From: Bacteroidia bacterium
GTDB taxonomy: Bacteria; Bacteroidota; Bacteroidia; M30B66
Direction of reading: 5' to 3'
Assembly (NCBI GenBank): GCA_018401705.1
Contig: JAGYKL010000003.1
Coordinates: forward strand, 62,001-126,000
DNA: 64,000 nucleotides
The notes beneath the pieces were generated by a model. It had not been told where the DNA came from, did no database searches, and saw nothing but the letters and a program-made list of their open reading frames with translations. Shown here one piece after another: positions 41,317 to 54,890 of the stretch (position 1 is its first letter; every line of letters starts with the position of its first letter). The position numbers were made by a program, and so were the translations under genes.

Positions 41317-41424
41317 GTTGAAGAATATTAATATTCCGAAGTAGATATATTCACCACAAAATCAGATGATTGCAAAGCTTTTTATAGTGTTGACGGCTTA
41401 AGGTTAATTTTTTTTACATTGAGC

Positions 41425-41457
41425 TGTTGGAAATAAAAAACAACTTACTATCTTTGC
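41425..41457 (+). promoter_or_regulatory. Promoter upstream of rplP
   Basis: GTTG-N19-TAtcTTTG; 21-nt identity (AAAACAACTTACTATCTTTGC) with the rpsL promoter. Confidence 0.75.
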
Positions 41458-41547
41458 CGTCCCCAAAATAGCAGGCTTTCAGTTTTTGAGAATGCTACTT
41501 TATCACAGGGAAAAAGAATTATTACACGATCATAAAACGAAATACCG

Positions 41548-41976
41548 ATGTTACAGCCGAAACGTACGAAGTACAGGAAGCAACATAAGATGAAAATGAA
41601 AGGCAATGCAACTCGTGGTCACGAGCTCGCATTTGGTTCTTTTGGCATCAAAGCTATAGAAGGTGTTTGGATGACAGCCAGACAAATAGAGGCGGCTCGT
41701 ATCGCTGTGACAAGATATATGAAACGTGAAGGCCAAATTTGGATTCGTGTGTTTCCTGACAAACCAATCACAAAGAAGCCTGCAGAAGTACGTATGGGTA
41801 AAGGTAAAGGTGCCCCTGAATATTGGGTAGCTGTAGTTAAGCCCGGTACCATCATTTTTGAAGCTGAAGGTGTTCCTATGGAGATAGCTAAAGAAGCTCT
41901 CCGCTTAGCGGCTCAGAAACTCCCTGTAACAACAAAATTCGTAGTTCGCAGAGACTACGTTGAAGAAACAATCTGA
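41548..41976 (+). CDS. rplP: 50S ribosomal protein L16
   Basis: [21 protein letters not shown]. Confidence 0.98.
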   Translation: MLQPKRTKYRKQHKMKMKGNATRGHELAFGSFGIKAIEGVWMTARQIEAARIAVTRYMKREGQIWIRVFPDKPITKKPAEVRMGKGKGAPEYWVAVVKPGTIIFEAEGVPMEIAKEALRLAAQKLPVTTKFVVRRDYVEETI

Positions 41977-41981
41977 CAATC

Positions 41982-42194
41982 ATGAAACAGTCACAGATTA
42001 AAGAATTAACTCAGGACGAACTTAAAGATCTGCTTGTTGAAGAAACTCAGGTCTTAGCTAAAATGGTTTTTAACCATACAGTTTCTCCTCTAGAGAATCC
42101 GTTAAAGATTCGTGAGACTCGCCGGACAATCGCCAGAATGAAAACTGAGCTTCGCAAAAAAGAAATACAATTAAATGCCTCCAACAACGCATAA
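41982..42194 (+). CDS. rpmC: 50S ribosomal protein L29
   Basis: L29 family; context. Confidence 0.95.
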   Translation: MKQSQIKELTQDELKDLLVEETQVLAKMVFNHTVSPLENPLKIRETRRTIARMKTELRKKEIQLNASNNA

Positions 42195-42195
42195 T

Positions 42196-42459
42196 ATGGA
42201 AGCCATAGAAAGAAATCTCCGCAAGGAACGTATTGGATTAGTTAAAAGCAATAAAATGGATAAGACCATTATAGTTGCTGTTGAACGTAAAGTAAAACAT
42301 CCGAAATACGGAAAGTTCGTGAAGAAAACTACAACCTTCTTCGCACATGATGAAAAAAATGATTGCGGTATCGGTGATACTGTGATGATTAGTGAAATCA
42401 GACCACTGAGTAAAAATAAACGTTGGAGACTTGTTCAAGTTCTCGAACGTGCTAAGTAA
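42196..42459 (+). CDS. rpsQ: 30S ribosomal protein S17
   Basis: [26 protein letters not shown] 42196 avoids overlap with rpmC. Confidence 0.96.
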   Translation: MEAIERNLRKERIGLVKSNKMDKTIIVAVERKVKHPKYGKFVKKTTTFFAHDEKNDCGIGDTVMISEIRPLSKNKRWRLVQVLERAK

Positions 42460-42482
42460 TTTAAGACTAAGAGTATAAAGTC

Positions 42483-42851
42483 ATGATACAACAGGAATCC
42501 CGTTTGTCAGTAGCAGATAACAGTGGTGCAAAAGAAGTTCTTTGCATTCGTGTACTTGGTGGTACAAAGAAGAGATATGCTTCCATTGGCGACAAGATAG
42601 TAGTAAGTGTTAAACACGCTTTACCTTCTGGAAATGCCAAAAAAGGCGCTGTAGCTAAAGCTGTAGTTGTTCGAACAAGAAAAGAAATTCGTCGCGCTGA
42701 CGGATCATACATTCGTTTTGATGACAACGCCGTTGTTTTGCTTAACAACAATGATGAATTAAGAGGTACTCGTATTTTTGGACCTGTAGCTCGTGAGCTA
42801 CGTGAAAAACAATACATGAAAATTGTATCACTAGCACCTGAGGTGCTTTAA
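42483..42851 (+). CDS. rplN: 50S ribosomal protein L14
   Basis: [27 protein letters not shown]. Confidence 0.98.
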   Translation: MIQQESRLSVADNSGAKEVLCIRVLGGTKKRYASIGDKIVVSVKHALPSGNAKKGAVAKAVVVRTRKEIRRADGSYIRFDDNAVVLLNNNDELRGTRIFGPVARELREKQYMKIVSLAPEVL

Positions 42852-42866
42852 TATCCTATCGGTAAG

Positions 42867-43184
42867 ATGAAACTTCATATTAAAAAAGGTGATAAAGTAA
42901 CGGTTCTATCCGGTGACTCTAAGGGTCAAACTGGTGAAGTTCGTGAAATAGATACCAAGAAAATGCGCGCTATTGTTACTGGAGTCAATATGATTTCAAA
43001 GCATGCAAAAGCAAGCTCTAAATATCCGCAAGGCGGAATTATTAAAATGGAAGGTCCTGTCCACATCTCTAATTTGATGTTGATTGATCCTTCAAACGGG
43101 AAACCTACAAGAGTTGGGCGTAAACTTGACTCAAAAGGTAATTTATCCCGCTTTTCTAAAAAAACAGGAGAGATAATTAAGTGA
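42867..43184 (+). CDS. rplX: 50S ribosomal protein L24
   Basis: L24 KOW motif; context. Confidence 0.97.
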   Translation: MKLHIKKGDKVTVLSGDSKGQTGEVREIDTKKMRAIVTGVNMISKHAKASSKYPQGGIIKMEGPVHISNLMLIDPSNGKPTRVGRKLDSKGNLSRFSKKTGEIIK

Positions 43185-43741
43185 TGGAATATACACCAAA
43201 TCTGAAGACTAAATACCGCAAGGAGATTGCCCTGGCTCTCAAAGATGAGTTTGGTTACAAAAGCGTAATGCAAGTACCTAAACTGGAAAAAATTTGTATC
43301 AATCAGGGAATTGGATCTGCCGTATCCGACAAGAAGCTCATCGATTCAGCTGTTGTTGAGATGACTACAATTGCAGGGCAAAAAGCCGTTGCTACAAAAT
43401 CCAAAAAGGATATTTCAAACTTTAAGTTGAGAAAAGGAGTTCCAATTGGTTGTCGAGTTACCCTTCGAGGAGACAAAATGTATGAGTTTCTTGAGAGACT
43501 TATCGTTGTTGCACTTCCGCGTATTCGTGATTTCCGTGGAATTAACGATAAAGGTTTCGATGGAAGAGGTAATTACACGTTAGGTGTTACTGAACAAATT
43601 ATTTTCCCTGAAATCAATATCGACAAAGTATCTAAAATTATGGGCATGGACATCACATTTGTGACGAATGCTCAAACTGATAAAGAAGCGCACTCACTTT
43701 TACGTGAATTCGGTCTTCCATTTAAAAATCAAAATAAATAA
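43181..43741 (+). CDS. rplE: 50S ribosomal protein L5
   Basis: L5 family sequence. Confidence 0.98.
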   Translation: MMEYTPNLKTKYRKEIALALKDEFGYKSVMQVPKLEKICINQGIGSAVSDKKLIDSAVVEMTTIAGQKAVATKSKKDISNFKLRKGVPIGCRVTLRGDKMYEFLERLIVVALPRIRDFRGINDKGFDGRGNYTLGVTEQIIFPEINIDKVSKIMGMDITFVTNAQTDKEAHSLLREFGLPFKNQNK

Positions 43742-43748
43742 CCGACCG

Positions 43749-44018
43749 ATGGCAAAGGAAAGCATGAAAGCCCGTGAAGTAAAAAGGGCAAAAATGGTTG
43801 AAAGATATGCAGAAAAAAGAGCTGCTCTTAAAGCAGCTGGTGATTCTGTCGGATTGCAAAAATTACCTCGTAATTCTAGTAAAATTAGATTGCATAATAG
43901 ATGTAAATTAACTGGTCGCCCAAGAGGATATATGCGTCAGTTTGGCCTTTCAAGAATAACTTTCCGTGAAATGGCTTCTGATGGTAAGATTCCTGGAATC
44001 ACTAAAGCTAGCTGGTAA
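43749..44018 (+). CDS. rpsN: 30S ribosomal protein S14 (zinc-independent form)
   Basis: [20 protein letters not shown]...[24 protein letters not shown] 43749, not 43668. Confidence 0.96.
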   Translation: MAKESMKAREVKRAKMVERYAEKRAALKAAGDSVGLQKLPRNSSKIRLHNRCKLTGRPRGYMRQFGLSRITFREMASDGKIPGITKASW

Positions 44019-44051
44019 CTTGCATTCAATACACTTGATAAAAATATAAAA

Positions 44052-44456
44052 ATGACCGATCCTATAGCAGACTTTCTTACTCGTGTGCGTAATGCAATTA
44101 GTGCAAACCACCGTGTTGTTGAAATTCCATCTTCTAACCTGAAAAAGGAGATGACTAAAATTCTTTTCGATAAAGGTTATATTCTGAGCTACAAATTTAT
44201 TGATGCAGATCAGAATAATCCTCAAGGAAGTATCAAGATTGCCCTTAAGTATCATCCAGTTACTAAAATTCCGGCTATTAGAACTCTTTCACGTGTTTCT
44301 AAGCCAGGCTTGAGAAAATATGTTCATGTAGGAAGTATTCCTCGTGTAATAAATGGATTGGGAATAGCAATTCTTTCTACATCTAAAGGTGTTATGACCG
44401 ACAAGGAAGCTCGTCGTGAAAACGTTGGTGGAGAAGTTCTTTGTTATGTTTATTAA
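44052..44456 (+). CDS. rpsH: 30S ribosomal protein S8
   Basis: MTDPIADFLTRVRNA. Confidence 0.98.
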   Translation: MTDPIADFLTRVRNAISANHRVVEIPSSNLKKEMTKILFDKGYILSYKFIDADQNNPQGSIKIALKYHPVTKIPAIRTLSRVSKPGLRKYVHVGSIPRVINGLGIAILSTSKGVMTDKEARRENVGGEVLCYVY

Positions 44457-44475
44457 TTGTTAAAGAAATAAAGAA

Positions 44476-45033
44476 ATGTCTCGTATAGGAAAAATGCCAA
44501 TCAGTATACCAAGTGGAGTTACAGTTTCTGTAAGTGCTGATAGCGTGATTACTGTTAATGGTCCCCTTGGTGAATTAACTCAAGAAATGGATTCATCTTT
44601 AAAATTGAATATTGAAGATGGAATAATGACTTTAGTAAGACCTAATGATGATAAAGATATTCGCTCTAAGCATGGTCTTTATCGTTCATTAATATTTAAC
44701 ATGGTTAAAGGTGTTAGTGAGGGATTTACTACTGAGCAGGAGCTTGTTGGAGTTGGTTATAGAGCAGCTGCGAATGGTCAAATGTTAGAAATGTCATTGG
44801 GATACTCTCACAACGTTGTACTTGAACTACCTAAAGAAATTAAGGTTGAGACAAAGACAGAAAGAGGGAAAAACCCACTTATCATAATGAAATCTTCAGA
44901 CAAACAGTTACTAGGAATGGTAGCGGCTAAGATTCGTTCACTAAGAAAACCCGAGCCGTATAAAGGTAAAGGTATTAAGTTCGTTGGTGAGGTTCTTCGT
45001 CGTAAAGCTGGTAAAGCTGCAGGTAAGAAATAA
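44476..45033 (+). CDS. rplF: 50S ribosomal protein L6
   Basis: MSRIGKMPISIPSGV...PEPYKGKGIKF. Confidence 0.98.
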   Translation: MSRIGKMPISIPSGVTVSVSADSVITVNGPLGELTQEMDSSLKLNIEDGIMTLVRPNDDKDIRSKHGLYRSLIFNMVKGVSEGFTTEQELVGVGYRAAANGQMLEMSLGYSHNVVLELPKEIKVETKTERGKNPLIIMKSSDKQLLGMVAAKIRSLRKPEPYKGKGIKFVGEVLRRKAGKAAGKK

Positions 45034-45048
45034 GAATTATCAGATATC

Positions 45049-45405
45049 ATGGCTATCACAAAAGAATATAGAAGAGAGCGAATCAAAAAGAGAGTTCGCA
45101 AAGTGGTTTCGGGTAGTGAATCTACACCAAGACTTAGCGTTTTCAGAAGCAATAAAGAAATTTATGTTCAGCTAATTGACGATTTGAATGGACATACACT
45201 CTTGGCTGCTTCGTCTTCTGAAGCAGATATCGCTTCTAAAAAGGCAACAAAAATTGAGAAGGCTGCTTTAGTAGGTAAAGCAATCGCAGCGAAAGCTCTT
45301 GAAAAAGGAATCGGTCAAGTGAAGTTTGACAGAAACGGTTACTTGTATCACGGTAGAATTAAATCATTAGCAGAAGGAGCTCGCGAAGCTGGGCTTAAAT
45401 TTTAA
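45049..45405 (+). CDS. rplR: 50S ribosomal protein L18
   Basis: L18 family; context. Confidence 0.97.
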   Translation: MAITKEYRRERIKKRVRKVVSGSESTPRLSVFRSNKEIYVQLIDDLNGHTLLAASSSEADIASKKATKIEKAALVGKAIAAKALEKGIGQVKFDRNGYLYHGRIKSLAEGAREAGLKF

Positions 45406-45410
45406 TCATC

Positions 45411-45929
45411 ATGGCAAACGCAACAATTAAACGAGTACGTTCGAGCGAAATTGAACTGAAAGACAAACTGGTAGGTGTACAGCGCGTTACCAAGGTGACT
45501 AAAGGGGGTAGAGCTTTTAGCTTTTCAGCTATCGTTGTAGTAGGAAATGAAAATGGTATTGTAGGTCATGGTTTAGGTAAAGCCAAAGAAGTTACTGATG
45601 CTATTACTAAAGGAATTGACGATGCAAAAAAGTCGTTAATTAAAGTTCCTGTAATTAACGGAACAGTTCCCCATGAACAAATTGGAAAATTTGGAGGTGC
45701 GCTTGTTTTTCTTAAGCCTGCCGCACATGGTACAGGAGTTATTGCGGGTGGTGCGATGAGAGCTGTTTTGGAAAGTGTTGGAATTACTGATGTTCTTGCA
45801 AAGTCTAAAGGAAGCTCTAACCCACACAACGTTGTTAAGGCTACTATTCATGCGCTCGCTCAAATGAGGGATGCTGCAACTGTTGCTCAACAACGAGGTA
45901 TTTCTATGGAAAAAGTATTCAACGGTTAA
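45411..45929 (+). CDS. rpsE: 30S ribosomal protein S5
   Basis: [29 protein letters not shown]. Confidence 0.98.
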   Translation: MANATIKRVRSSEIELKDKLVGVQRVTKVTKGGRAFSFSAIVVVGNENGIVGHGLGKAKEVTDAITKGIDDAKKSLIKVPVINGTVPHEQIGKFGGALVFLKPAAHGTGVIAGGAMRAVLESVGITDVLAKSKGSSNPHNVVKATIHALAQMRDAATVAQQRGISMEKVFNG

Positions 45930-45940
45930 AATTGGACATC

Positions 45941-46120
45941 ATGTCGAAACTTAGAATAAAGCAAATTAAAAGCGGTATCGACCGTCCTGAGCGTCAAAAG
46001 AGAACTCTTAGAGCATTGGGTATTCGTAAAATGCATACTGCTGTGGAGCATGAAGCTACTCCTCAGATTTTAGGTATGGTGGATAAAGTAAAACACTTGA
46101 TTTCTGTTGAAGAAATCTGA
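45941..46120 (+). CDS. rpmD: 50S ribosomal protein L30
   Basis: MSKLRIKQIKSGIDRPERQKRTLRALG; ATG 45941. Confidence 0.95.
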   Translation: MSKLRIKQIKSGIDRPERQKRTLRALGIRKMHTAVEHEATPQILGMVDKVKHLISVEEI

Positions 46121-46134
46121 TAAAGATATTTGAA

Positions 46135-46584
46135 ATGAATCTTAGTAATTTAAAACCAGCAGAAGGATCAGTTAAATCCAATAAAAGAATTGGACGAGGA
46201 CAAGGTTCAGGCCGTGGAGGAACATCAACTCGTGGTCATAAAGGTGCAAAATCAAGATCTGGCTACTCAAGTAAGGTTGGATTTGAAGGAGGACAAATGC
46301 CACTTCAAAGACGTGTTCCTAAGTTTGGCTTCAAGAATATCAATCGCGTTGAGTATAGAGGAATTAACCTTGATACTCTTCAAGAATTATCAGAAGCTAA
46401 CAAAGTTGAAACTATTAGTTTTGATACTTTGCGCGAACATGGTTTGGTTGGAAAGAAAGACAAGGTTAAAATCCTTGGAAGGGGCGAGTTGAAAGCCAAG
46501 CTTGATGTAACAGTTCACGCATTTACTGAAACTGCTAAAGCTGCCATTGAGAAGGCTGGTGGAAGCGCAACAATTATTGCCTGA
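46135..46584 (+). CDS. rplO: 50S ribosomal protein L15
   Basis: MNLSNLKPAEGSVKSNKRIGRGQGSGRGGTSTRGHKG. Confidence 0.98.
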   Translation: MNLSNLKPAEGSVKSNKRIGRGQGSGRGGTSTRGHKGAKSRSGYSSKVGFEGGQMPLQRRVPKFGFKNINRVEYRGINLDTLQELSEANKVETISFDTLREHGLVGKKDKVKILGRGELKAKLDVTVHAFTETAKAAIEKAGGSATIIA

Positions 46585-47933
46585 TGAAGAACTTAATCAA
46601 TACCATAAAGAACATCTATAAAGTAGAGGAATTACGTAATAAAATCGGTAATACTTTATTGTTTTTGCTCATCTATCGTCTGGGCTCATTTGTGGTATTG
46701 CCTGGAGTAAATCCTGATGCCCTTGATGCTTTGAAGCAACAAACTTCAGACGGAATAATGGGCTTATTGAATATGTTCTCTGGGGGAGCATTTTCCAATG
46801 CATCTATTTTTGCATTAGGAATTATGCCATATATTTCTGCTTCTATTGTTATTCAACTGTTGGGAATAGCAGTTCCCTACTTCCAGAAGCTTCAAAAGGA
46901 GGGTGAGTCAGGAAGAAAAAAAATTAATCAGTTTACTAGATATCTGACCGTAATTATTACAGGGTTTCAAGCTCCTGGATATTTAGCTAATTTGAATTCT
47001 CAATTAGGAACGAATGCTATTTCAGATTCTAGTGCATTTTTCTGGATTTCTTCTACTATCATACTTGTTGCTGGAACAATGTTCATCATGTGGTTAGGAG
47101 AGAAAATTACTGATAGAGGTATCGGTAATGGTATTTCTTTAATCATCATGGTTGGTATTATTGCTGGTTTACCGTCAGCTATTGTTGCTGAATTTGGTTC
47201 ACGTTTAGAACAATCAGGCGGTGGGTTAGTAATGTTCTTAATTGAACTTGTTATATTATTGCTTATTGTTATTATGACACTGCTTTTAGTTCAAGGTGTC
47301 AGAAGAATTCCTGTGCAGGTTGCAAAAAGAGTTCAGGGTAACCAACAAGTAGGTGGCGCAAGACAATATATTCCACTTCGTGTTAATGCTGCTGGAGTTA
47401 TGCCAATCATCTTTGCTCAAGCAATTATGTTCATTCCTATTACCATTGCAGGTTTTGCCAATAGCGAATCACTTCAAGGATTCGTTTCTGTATTTGCTAA
47501 CATCACTGGCTTTTGGTACAATTTTACTTTCGGTATGATGATCATCATCTTTACATATTTTTACACCGCGATTACGGTTAATCCTAAAAATATGGCTGAA
47601 GAGATGAAGAGAAGCGGTGGATTTATTCCTGGAATTAGACCCGGTAAACCAACTGCTGATTTTATTGATAATATTATGTCACGCATCACATTACCAGGAT
47701 CTATTTTCTTGGCAATTGTTGCAATCTTGCCTGCATTGGCTATGTTAATAGGTGTTACCAATAAGTTTGCTCAATTTTATGGAGGAACATCCTTACTCAT
47801 TTTAGTAGGGGTTATTCTTGATACTCTTCAGCAAATTGAAAGTCATTTGTTAATGCGTCAGTATGATGGTCTGATGAAGAGTGGTCGATTGAAAGGTCGT
47901 GCAACTTCATCACCTGTAAGTATGGCTAGTTAA
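46584..47933 (+). CDS. secY: Preprotein translocase subunit SecY
   Basis: SecY family sequence, 10-TM pattern, spc operon context. Confidence 0.98.
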   Translation: MKNLINTIKNIYKVEELRNKIGNTLLFLLIYRLGSFVVLPGVNPDALDALKQQTSDGIMGLLNMFSGGAFSNASIFALGIMPYISASIVIQLLGIAVPYFQKLQKEGESGRKKINQFTRYLTVIITGFQAPGYLANLNSQLGTNAISDSSAFFWISSTIILVAGTMFIMWLGEKITDRGIGNGISLIIMVGIIAGLPSAIVAEFGSRLEQSGGGLVMFLIELVILLLIVIMTLLLVQGVRRIPVQVAKRVQGNQQVGGARQYIPLRVNAAGVMPIIFAQAIMFIPITIAGFANSESLQGFVSVFANITGFWYNFTFGMMIIIFTYFYTAITVNPKNMAEEMKRSGGFIPGIRPGKPTADFIDNIMSRITLPGSIFLAIVAILPALAMLIGVTNKFAQFYGGTSLLILVGVILDTLQQIESHLLMRQYDGLMKSGRLKGRATSSPVSMAS

Positions 47934-47944
47934 TATTTCTTTTG

Positions 47945-48736
47945 ATGATCTATTATAAGACAGCGGAAGAAATAGAATACATAAGAAAGAGTTCTTTACT
48001 TGTTGCCCTTGCACTTGCCGAAGTAGCTAAAGTGATTGAGCCGGGTGTTAATGCACTGCAAATTGATAAAATCGCTGATGAATTTATCAGAGACAATGGT
48101 GGTGTACCTGCTTTTAAAGGTTATGGTGGTTTTCCAAACGCTTTATGCGTTTCTCCAAATGAACAAGTTGTTCATGGAATTCCTACTAACAAACCATTTG
48201 AAGAAGGAGATATTATTTCGGTTGATTGTGGAGTATTGATGAATGGTTACTTTGGAGATTCTGCTTACACATTTGCTATCGGAGACGTAAGTCCTGAAGT
48301 TGAACAATTAATGAAGACTACTAAAGAAAGTCTTTATAAAGGTATTGAAATGGCTGTTGCTGGAAAGCGACTTGGAGATGTTGCTTTTGCTATTCAAAAC
48401 CATTGTGAAAACGCTGGCTATGGTGTTGTGAGAGAACTGGTTGGTCATGGTATCGGAAAGAGTCTTCATGAAGCTCCTGAAGTACCAAATTTTGGTAAAC
48501 GAGGATCTGGATTGAAATTGCAGGAAGGCTTAGTAATTGCAATTGAACCCATGGTAAATATGGGAACAAAGCAAGTGAAGCATGGGAAAGATGGTTGGAC
48601 TATCAAAACTGCTGATTTAAAACCATCAGCTCATTTTGAACATACCATAGCAGTGCATAAAGGGGAAGCAGATATTCTTTCATCATTTAAGTATGTTGAA
48701 GATGTTCTGAAAGAGCGAAACGAATTGATTGTTTAA
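47945..48736 (+). CDS. map: Methionine aminopeptidase type I
   Basis: VSPNEQVVHGIP, VDCGVLMNGYFGDSA, GHGIGKSLHEAPEVPN. Confidence 0.97.
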   Translation: MIYYKTAEEIEYIRKSSLLVALALAEVAKVIEPGVNALQIDKIADEFIRDNGGVPAFKGYGGFPNALCVSPNEQVVHGIPTNKPFEEGDIISVDCGVLMNGYFGDSAYTFAIGDVSPEVEQLMKTTKESLYKGIEMAVAGKRLGDVAFAIQNHCENAGYGVVRELVGHGIGKSLHEAPEVPNFGKRGSGLKLQEGLVIAIEPMVNMGTKQVKHGKDGWTIKTADLKPSAHFEHTIAVHKGEADILSSFKYVEDVLKERNELIV

Positions 48737-48754
48737 TTAAAATATAAATATAAA

Positions 48755-48973
48755 GTGCCAAAGCAGTCGTCAATAGAACAAGACGGTACAATTATAGAAG
48801 CATTGTCTAATGCAATGTTTCGTGTTGAGCTTGAAAATGAGCATGTAATTATTGCTCATATTTCCGGTAAAATGCGGATGCACTATATAAAAATTTTACC
48901 TGGCGATAAGGTGAAGGTTGAAATGTCACCATACGACTTAACCAAAGGCCGGATTACTTATCGTTACAAATAA
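48755..48973 (+). CDS. infA: Translation initiation factor IF-1 (GTG start)
   Basis: [29 protein letters not shown]...RITYRYK. Confidence 0.97.
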   Translation: MPKQSSIEQDGTIIEALSNAMFRVELENEHVIIAHISGKMRMHYIKILPGDKVKVEMSPYDLTKGRITYRYK

Positions 48974-48982
48974 ATTGAGAAA

Positions 48983-49099
48983 ATGAAAGTTAGAACCTCC
49001 ATCAAAAAAAGGAGTGCGGAGTGCAAGATTGTACGTCGCAAAGGGAGACTTTATGTCATTAACAAAAAGAACCCTAAATTCAAACAACGTCAAGGTTAA
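48983..49099 (+). CDS. rpmJ: 50S ribosomal protein L36 (partly cysteine-depleted form)
   Basis: My translation: [38 protein letters not shown], 38 aa; too short for the ORF track. Confidence 0.95.
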   Translation: MKVRTSIKKRSAECKIVRRKGRLYVINKKNPKFKQRQG

Positions 49100-49117
49100 G
49101 CATTTAAAGCAAAAGAT

Positions 49118-49495
49118 ATGGCTCGTATATCTGGAATTGATCTTCCAAAAAATAAACGCGGTGAAATAGGATTGACATACATCTACGGAGTAGGTCGATC
49201 AACTGCACAATACATCCTAACAGAAGCAGGTATTTCTTTTGATAAGAAAGTATCTGAATGGGATGATGATGAACTGGGTAAAATCAGAGATATTATCAAT
49301 AATAAGTTTAAAGTTGAAGGTGCTCTTCGCTCTGAAGTTCAGCTTAACATAAAGCGATTGATGGATATCGGTTCTTATCGTGGAATTCGTCACCGCTCGG
49401 GCTTGCCTGTTCGTGGACAAACCACAAAGAACAATGCACGCACCAGAAAAGGAAAGAAGAAAACTGTTGCTAACAAGAAGAAGGTAACTAAATAA
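49118..49495 (+). CDS. rpsM: 30S ribosomal protein S13
   Basis: [29 protein letters not shown]. Confidence 0.98.
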   Translation: MARISGIDLPKNKRGEIGLTYIYGVGRSTAQYILTEAGISFDKKVSEWDDDELGKIRDIINNKFKVEGALRSEVQLNIKRLMDIGSYRGIRHRSGLPVRGQTTKNNARTRKGKKKTVANKKKVTK

Positions 49496-49531
49496 TCCTT
49501 CGTAATTATTAAAGATTGATAATTCCAAGAA

Positions 49532-49921
49532 ATGGCTAAATCATCAAAAACAACCAAGAAGCGAGTTGTTAAAGTTGAAGCAGTGGGACATGCTCACATC
49601 AATGCAACTTTTAACAACATCATTATCTCCCTCACCAATACGAACGGACAGGTTATTTCCTGGAGTTCTGCAGGCAAGATGGGATTCCGCGGATCAAAGA
49701 AAAACACACCTTATGCTGGTCAAATGGCTGCTGGAGATTGTTCCAAAGTCGCTTATGACTTAGGTCTCCGTAAAGTGAAAGTATTTGTGAAAGGCCCAGG
49801 AGGCGGAAGAGAATCTGCAATTCGTACTATCCACAACAGTGGAATTGAAGTTAGTGAAATTGTTGATGTTACTCCGGTTCCTCACAATGGATGTCGCCCA
49901 CCTAAGCGTCGTCGCGTTTAA
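49532..49921 (+). CDS. rpsK: 30S ribosomal protein S11
   Basis: S11 family; [12 protein letters not shown]-terminus. Confidence 0.98.
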   Translation: MAKSSKTTKKRVVKVEAVGHAHINATFNNIIISLTNTNGQVISWSSAGKMGFRGSKKNTPYAGQMAAGDCSKVAYDLGLRKVKVFVKGPGGGRESAIRTIHNSGIEVSEIVDVTPVPHNGCRPPKRRRV

Positions 49922-49942
49922 TCAATCTATAAAATTTAAGAA

Positions 49943-50548
49943 ATGGCAAGATATATCGGCCCCAAATCAAAAATTGCACGCAAGTTTCGCGAGCCTATTT
50001 TCGGCCCTGATAAGGTTCTAACTAAAAAGAACTACCCTCCCGGACAACACGGAAACTCTAAAAGAAGAAATAAAGTTTCTGAATATGGAGTTCAGCTTCA
50101 AGAGAAGCAAAAAGCAAAATATACCTATGGAATTCTTGAGAAGCAATTTGCAAGAATTTTCGATCGCGCTAACCGCGCGCAAGGTGTAACTGGTGAAATG
50201 CTTCTTAAACTCATTGAAGCCAGATTAGATAATGTGGTTTACAGAATGGGTATTTCTCCAACGCGCTCTGGAGCTCGTCAGCTTGTATCACACAGACACA
50301 TTACCGTTAATGGTAATGTTGTAAATATTGCTTCCTACACTCTTAAACCAGGTGATAAAGTTGCTGTGCGTCAGAAATCGAAATCTCTTGAAGTTATTTC
50401 CGACTCTCTTGCTGGTCATCCTAATAAATATTCATGGATTGAGTTTGATGCTTCTTCTCTATCCGGAACATTTCTTAACTACCCTGAAAGAGAATTGATT
50501 CCTGAAAACATTAAGGAGCAGTTAATCGTGGAATTGTATTCGAAGTAA
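49943..50548 (+). CDS. rpsD: 30S ribosomal protein S4
   Basis: S4 family; [14 protein letters not shown]4 RNA-binding motif. Confidence 0.98.
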   Translation: MARYIGPKSKIARKFREPIFGPDKVLTKKNYPPGQHGNSKRRNKVSEYGVQLQEKQKAKYTYGILEKQFARIFDRANRAQGVTGEMLLKLIEARLDNVVYRMGISPTRSGARQLVSHRHITVNGNVVNIASYTLKPGDKVAVRQKSKSLEVISDSLAGHPNKYSWIEFDASSLSGTFLNYPERELIPENIKEQLIVELYSK

Positions 50549-50592
50549 TTTTTATCAATTCCTTTTCTTCACCATTCAAACCTTACAATAAC

Positions 50593-51585
50593 ATGGCAAT
50601 ATTGGCATTTCAACGTCCTGACAAGGTAATTATGATTACATCAACTGACTCACATGGTCAGTTTGAATTCAGACCCCTTGAACCAGGATATGGAATCACA
50701 GTCGGCAATGCTTTACGCCGTATCCTTCTTTCTTCTTTAGAAGGCTTTGCAATCACTTCAGTTAAAATTGAAGGTGTTGAGCATGAGTTTTCTACAATCA
50801 AAGGAGTAGTGGAGGATGTGACTGAATTTATTCTTAATTTAAAGCAAGTAAGATTCAAACGTCAGATTGATTCTACTGAACATGAAAAAGTTGTTGTTCA
50901 GGTTTCAGGCCAAAATCAATTAACTGCTGGAGACATTGGGAAATTCACTTCCTCATTTCAGGTTCTTAATCACGATTTTGTGATCTGTCAAATGGATCCA
51001 TCTGTGAACCTTAAAATGGAAATCACTATCGATAAAGGTAGAGGATATGTTCCTGCTGAAGAAAACAGACCTGCAACTCAGCAAATTGGTGTTATTCCAA
51101 TTGATTCAATTTACACTCCAATTCGTAATGTAAAATACATGGTTGAAAACTACCGTGTAGAACAAAAAACTGACTACGAGAAATTAATTCTTGAGATTAC
51201 AAGCGACGGGTCAATTCATCCTAAAGATGCTCTTAAAGAAGCGGCTAAGATTCTTATTCAACATTTCATGTTATTTTCTGATGAGAAAATCACTGAGGAC
51301 ATTGAAGAGAAGGTTACTACAGAAGAGTTTGATGAAGATATCCTTCACATGCGTCAACTATTGAAAACTCGTTTGGTTGATATGGATTTATCTGTTAGAG
51401 CTCTTAATTGCCTTAAGGCAGCTGACGTAGATACTCTTGCTGATTTAGTGTCATATAATAAAAATGACTTGTTGAAATTCAGAAACTTCGGTAAGAAATC
51501 TCTTACAGAATTAGAAGAATTGGTTCAAAGCAAGCAACTAACATTCGGGATGAACCTCTCGAAATATAAACTCGACAAAGAATAA
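50593..51585 (+). CDS. rpoA: DNA-directed RNA polymerase subunit alpha
   Basis: [21 protein letters not shown]-terminal alpha-CTD. Confidence 0.98.
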   Translation: MAILAFQRPDKVIMITSTDSHGQFEFRPLEPGYGITVGNALRRILLSSLEGFAITSVKIEGVEHEFSTIKGVVEDVTEFILNLKQVRFKRQIDSTEHEKVVVQVSGQNQLTAGDIGKFTSSFQVLNHDFVICQMDPSVNLKMEITIDKGRGYVPAEENRPATQQIGVIPIDSIYTPIRNVKYMVENYRVEQKTDYEKLILEITSDGSIHPKDALKEAAKILIQHFMLFSDEKITEDIEEKVTTEEFDEDILHMRQLLKTRLVDMDLSVRALNCLKAADVDTLADLVSYNKNDLLKFRNFGKKSLTELEELVQSKQLTFGMNLSKYKLDKE

Positions 51586-51630
51586 TATAACGTTCATGCC
51601 TTAACAGGCTGAAGATCATACAAAAGAATC

Positions 51631-52215
51631 ATGAGACACGGTAAAAAACTCAATCACCTTAGCCGCAAAGCACCGCATCGTAAGGCTATGATGGCCAATA
51701 TGGCTAGTTCACTAATCCTTCACAAAAGGATTAATACAACCCTTGCTAAGGCTAAAGCATTACGTGTGTTTGTTGAGCCATTGCTTACCAAATCAAAAGA
51801 AGATACAACTCATAGCAGAAGAACAGTTTTTGCTTATCTAAAAGATAAAGTTGCTGTTTCTGAATTGTTCAGGGATGTTTCTGTTAAAATTGCTGATCGT
51901 CCAGGTGGATATACACGTATTATTAAACTAGGCAACCGCTTGGGTGATAATGCTGAAATGGCACTTATCGAATTAGTTGATTATAACGAGAATCTTAAGA
52001 AGGACGCAAAGCCAAAAACTGAAAAGAAAACTCGTCGTGCTGGAAGCAAAAAGAAAGTAGAAACTCCTGCTGCGAAAGCTGAAACAGCTCCAGTTGAAGC
52101 TAAGGAAGAAACTCCTGCTGTTGCTGAAGAAACTAAAATTGAAGATTCAGCTAAAAATGATGTTGGTAATGACACCGCCAGCACTGATGCTTCTGAAGAA
52201 AAAGCAGCTGAATAA
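51631..52215 (+). CDS. rplQ: 50S ribosomal protein L17 with long Lys/Ala/Glu-rich C-terminal tail
   Basis: [28 protein letters not shown]; low-complexity tail after about residue 128. Confidence 0.97.
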   Translation: MRHGKKLNHLSRKAPHRKAMMANMASSLILHKRINTTLAKAKALRVFVEPLLTKSKEDTTHSRRTVFAYLKDKVAVSELFRDVSVKIADRPGGYTRIIKLGNRLGDNAEMALIELVDYNENLKKDAKPKTEKKTRRAGSKKKVETPAAKAETAPVEAKEETPAVAEETKIEDSAKNDVGNDTASTDASEEKAAE

Positions 52216-52240
52216 TGACTTATTAATTGTGAACATTTTT

Positions 52241-52274
52241 AAAGGATAAAGCCAATGGTTTTATCCTTTTTTTT
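52241..52274 (+). terminator. Intrinsic terminator after rplQ
   Basis: AAAGGATAAA-GCCAATGG-TTTTATCCTTTTTTTTT. Confidence 0.9.
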
Positions 52275-52291
52275 TGAACTTACGTCGCTAA

Positions 52292-54722
<2,431 letters not shown>

Positions 54723-54723
<1 letters not shown>

Positions 54724-54890
54724 TGCTTAGCAGAATTGAGAAGTTAGCTAATGGGGGATTAGTAGTATTAGTATTAAGCTTATGCTTAATACCTTTTCTT
54801 TCTTTGAGCAGATATGTTCAGCCTCAATACGATGACTATTCTGTATGGCTCGTTTTTCATCATAAATGCGCCACAATATTCTCCCAATAA
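54723..54890 (+). pseudogene. Truncated N-terminus of a polytopic membrane protein
   Basis: MLSRIEKLANGGLVVLVLSLCLIPFLSLSRYVQPQYDDYSVW..., then a stop; codons after about 54850 lie on the reverse complement of the neighbouring GT2 C-terminus. Confidence 0.6.
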
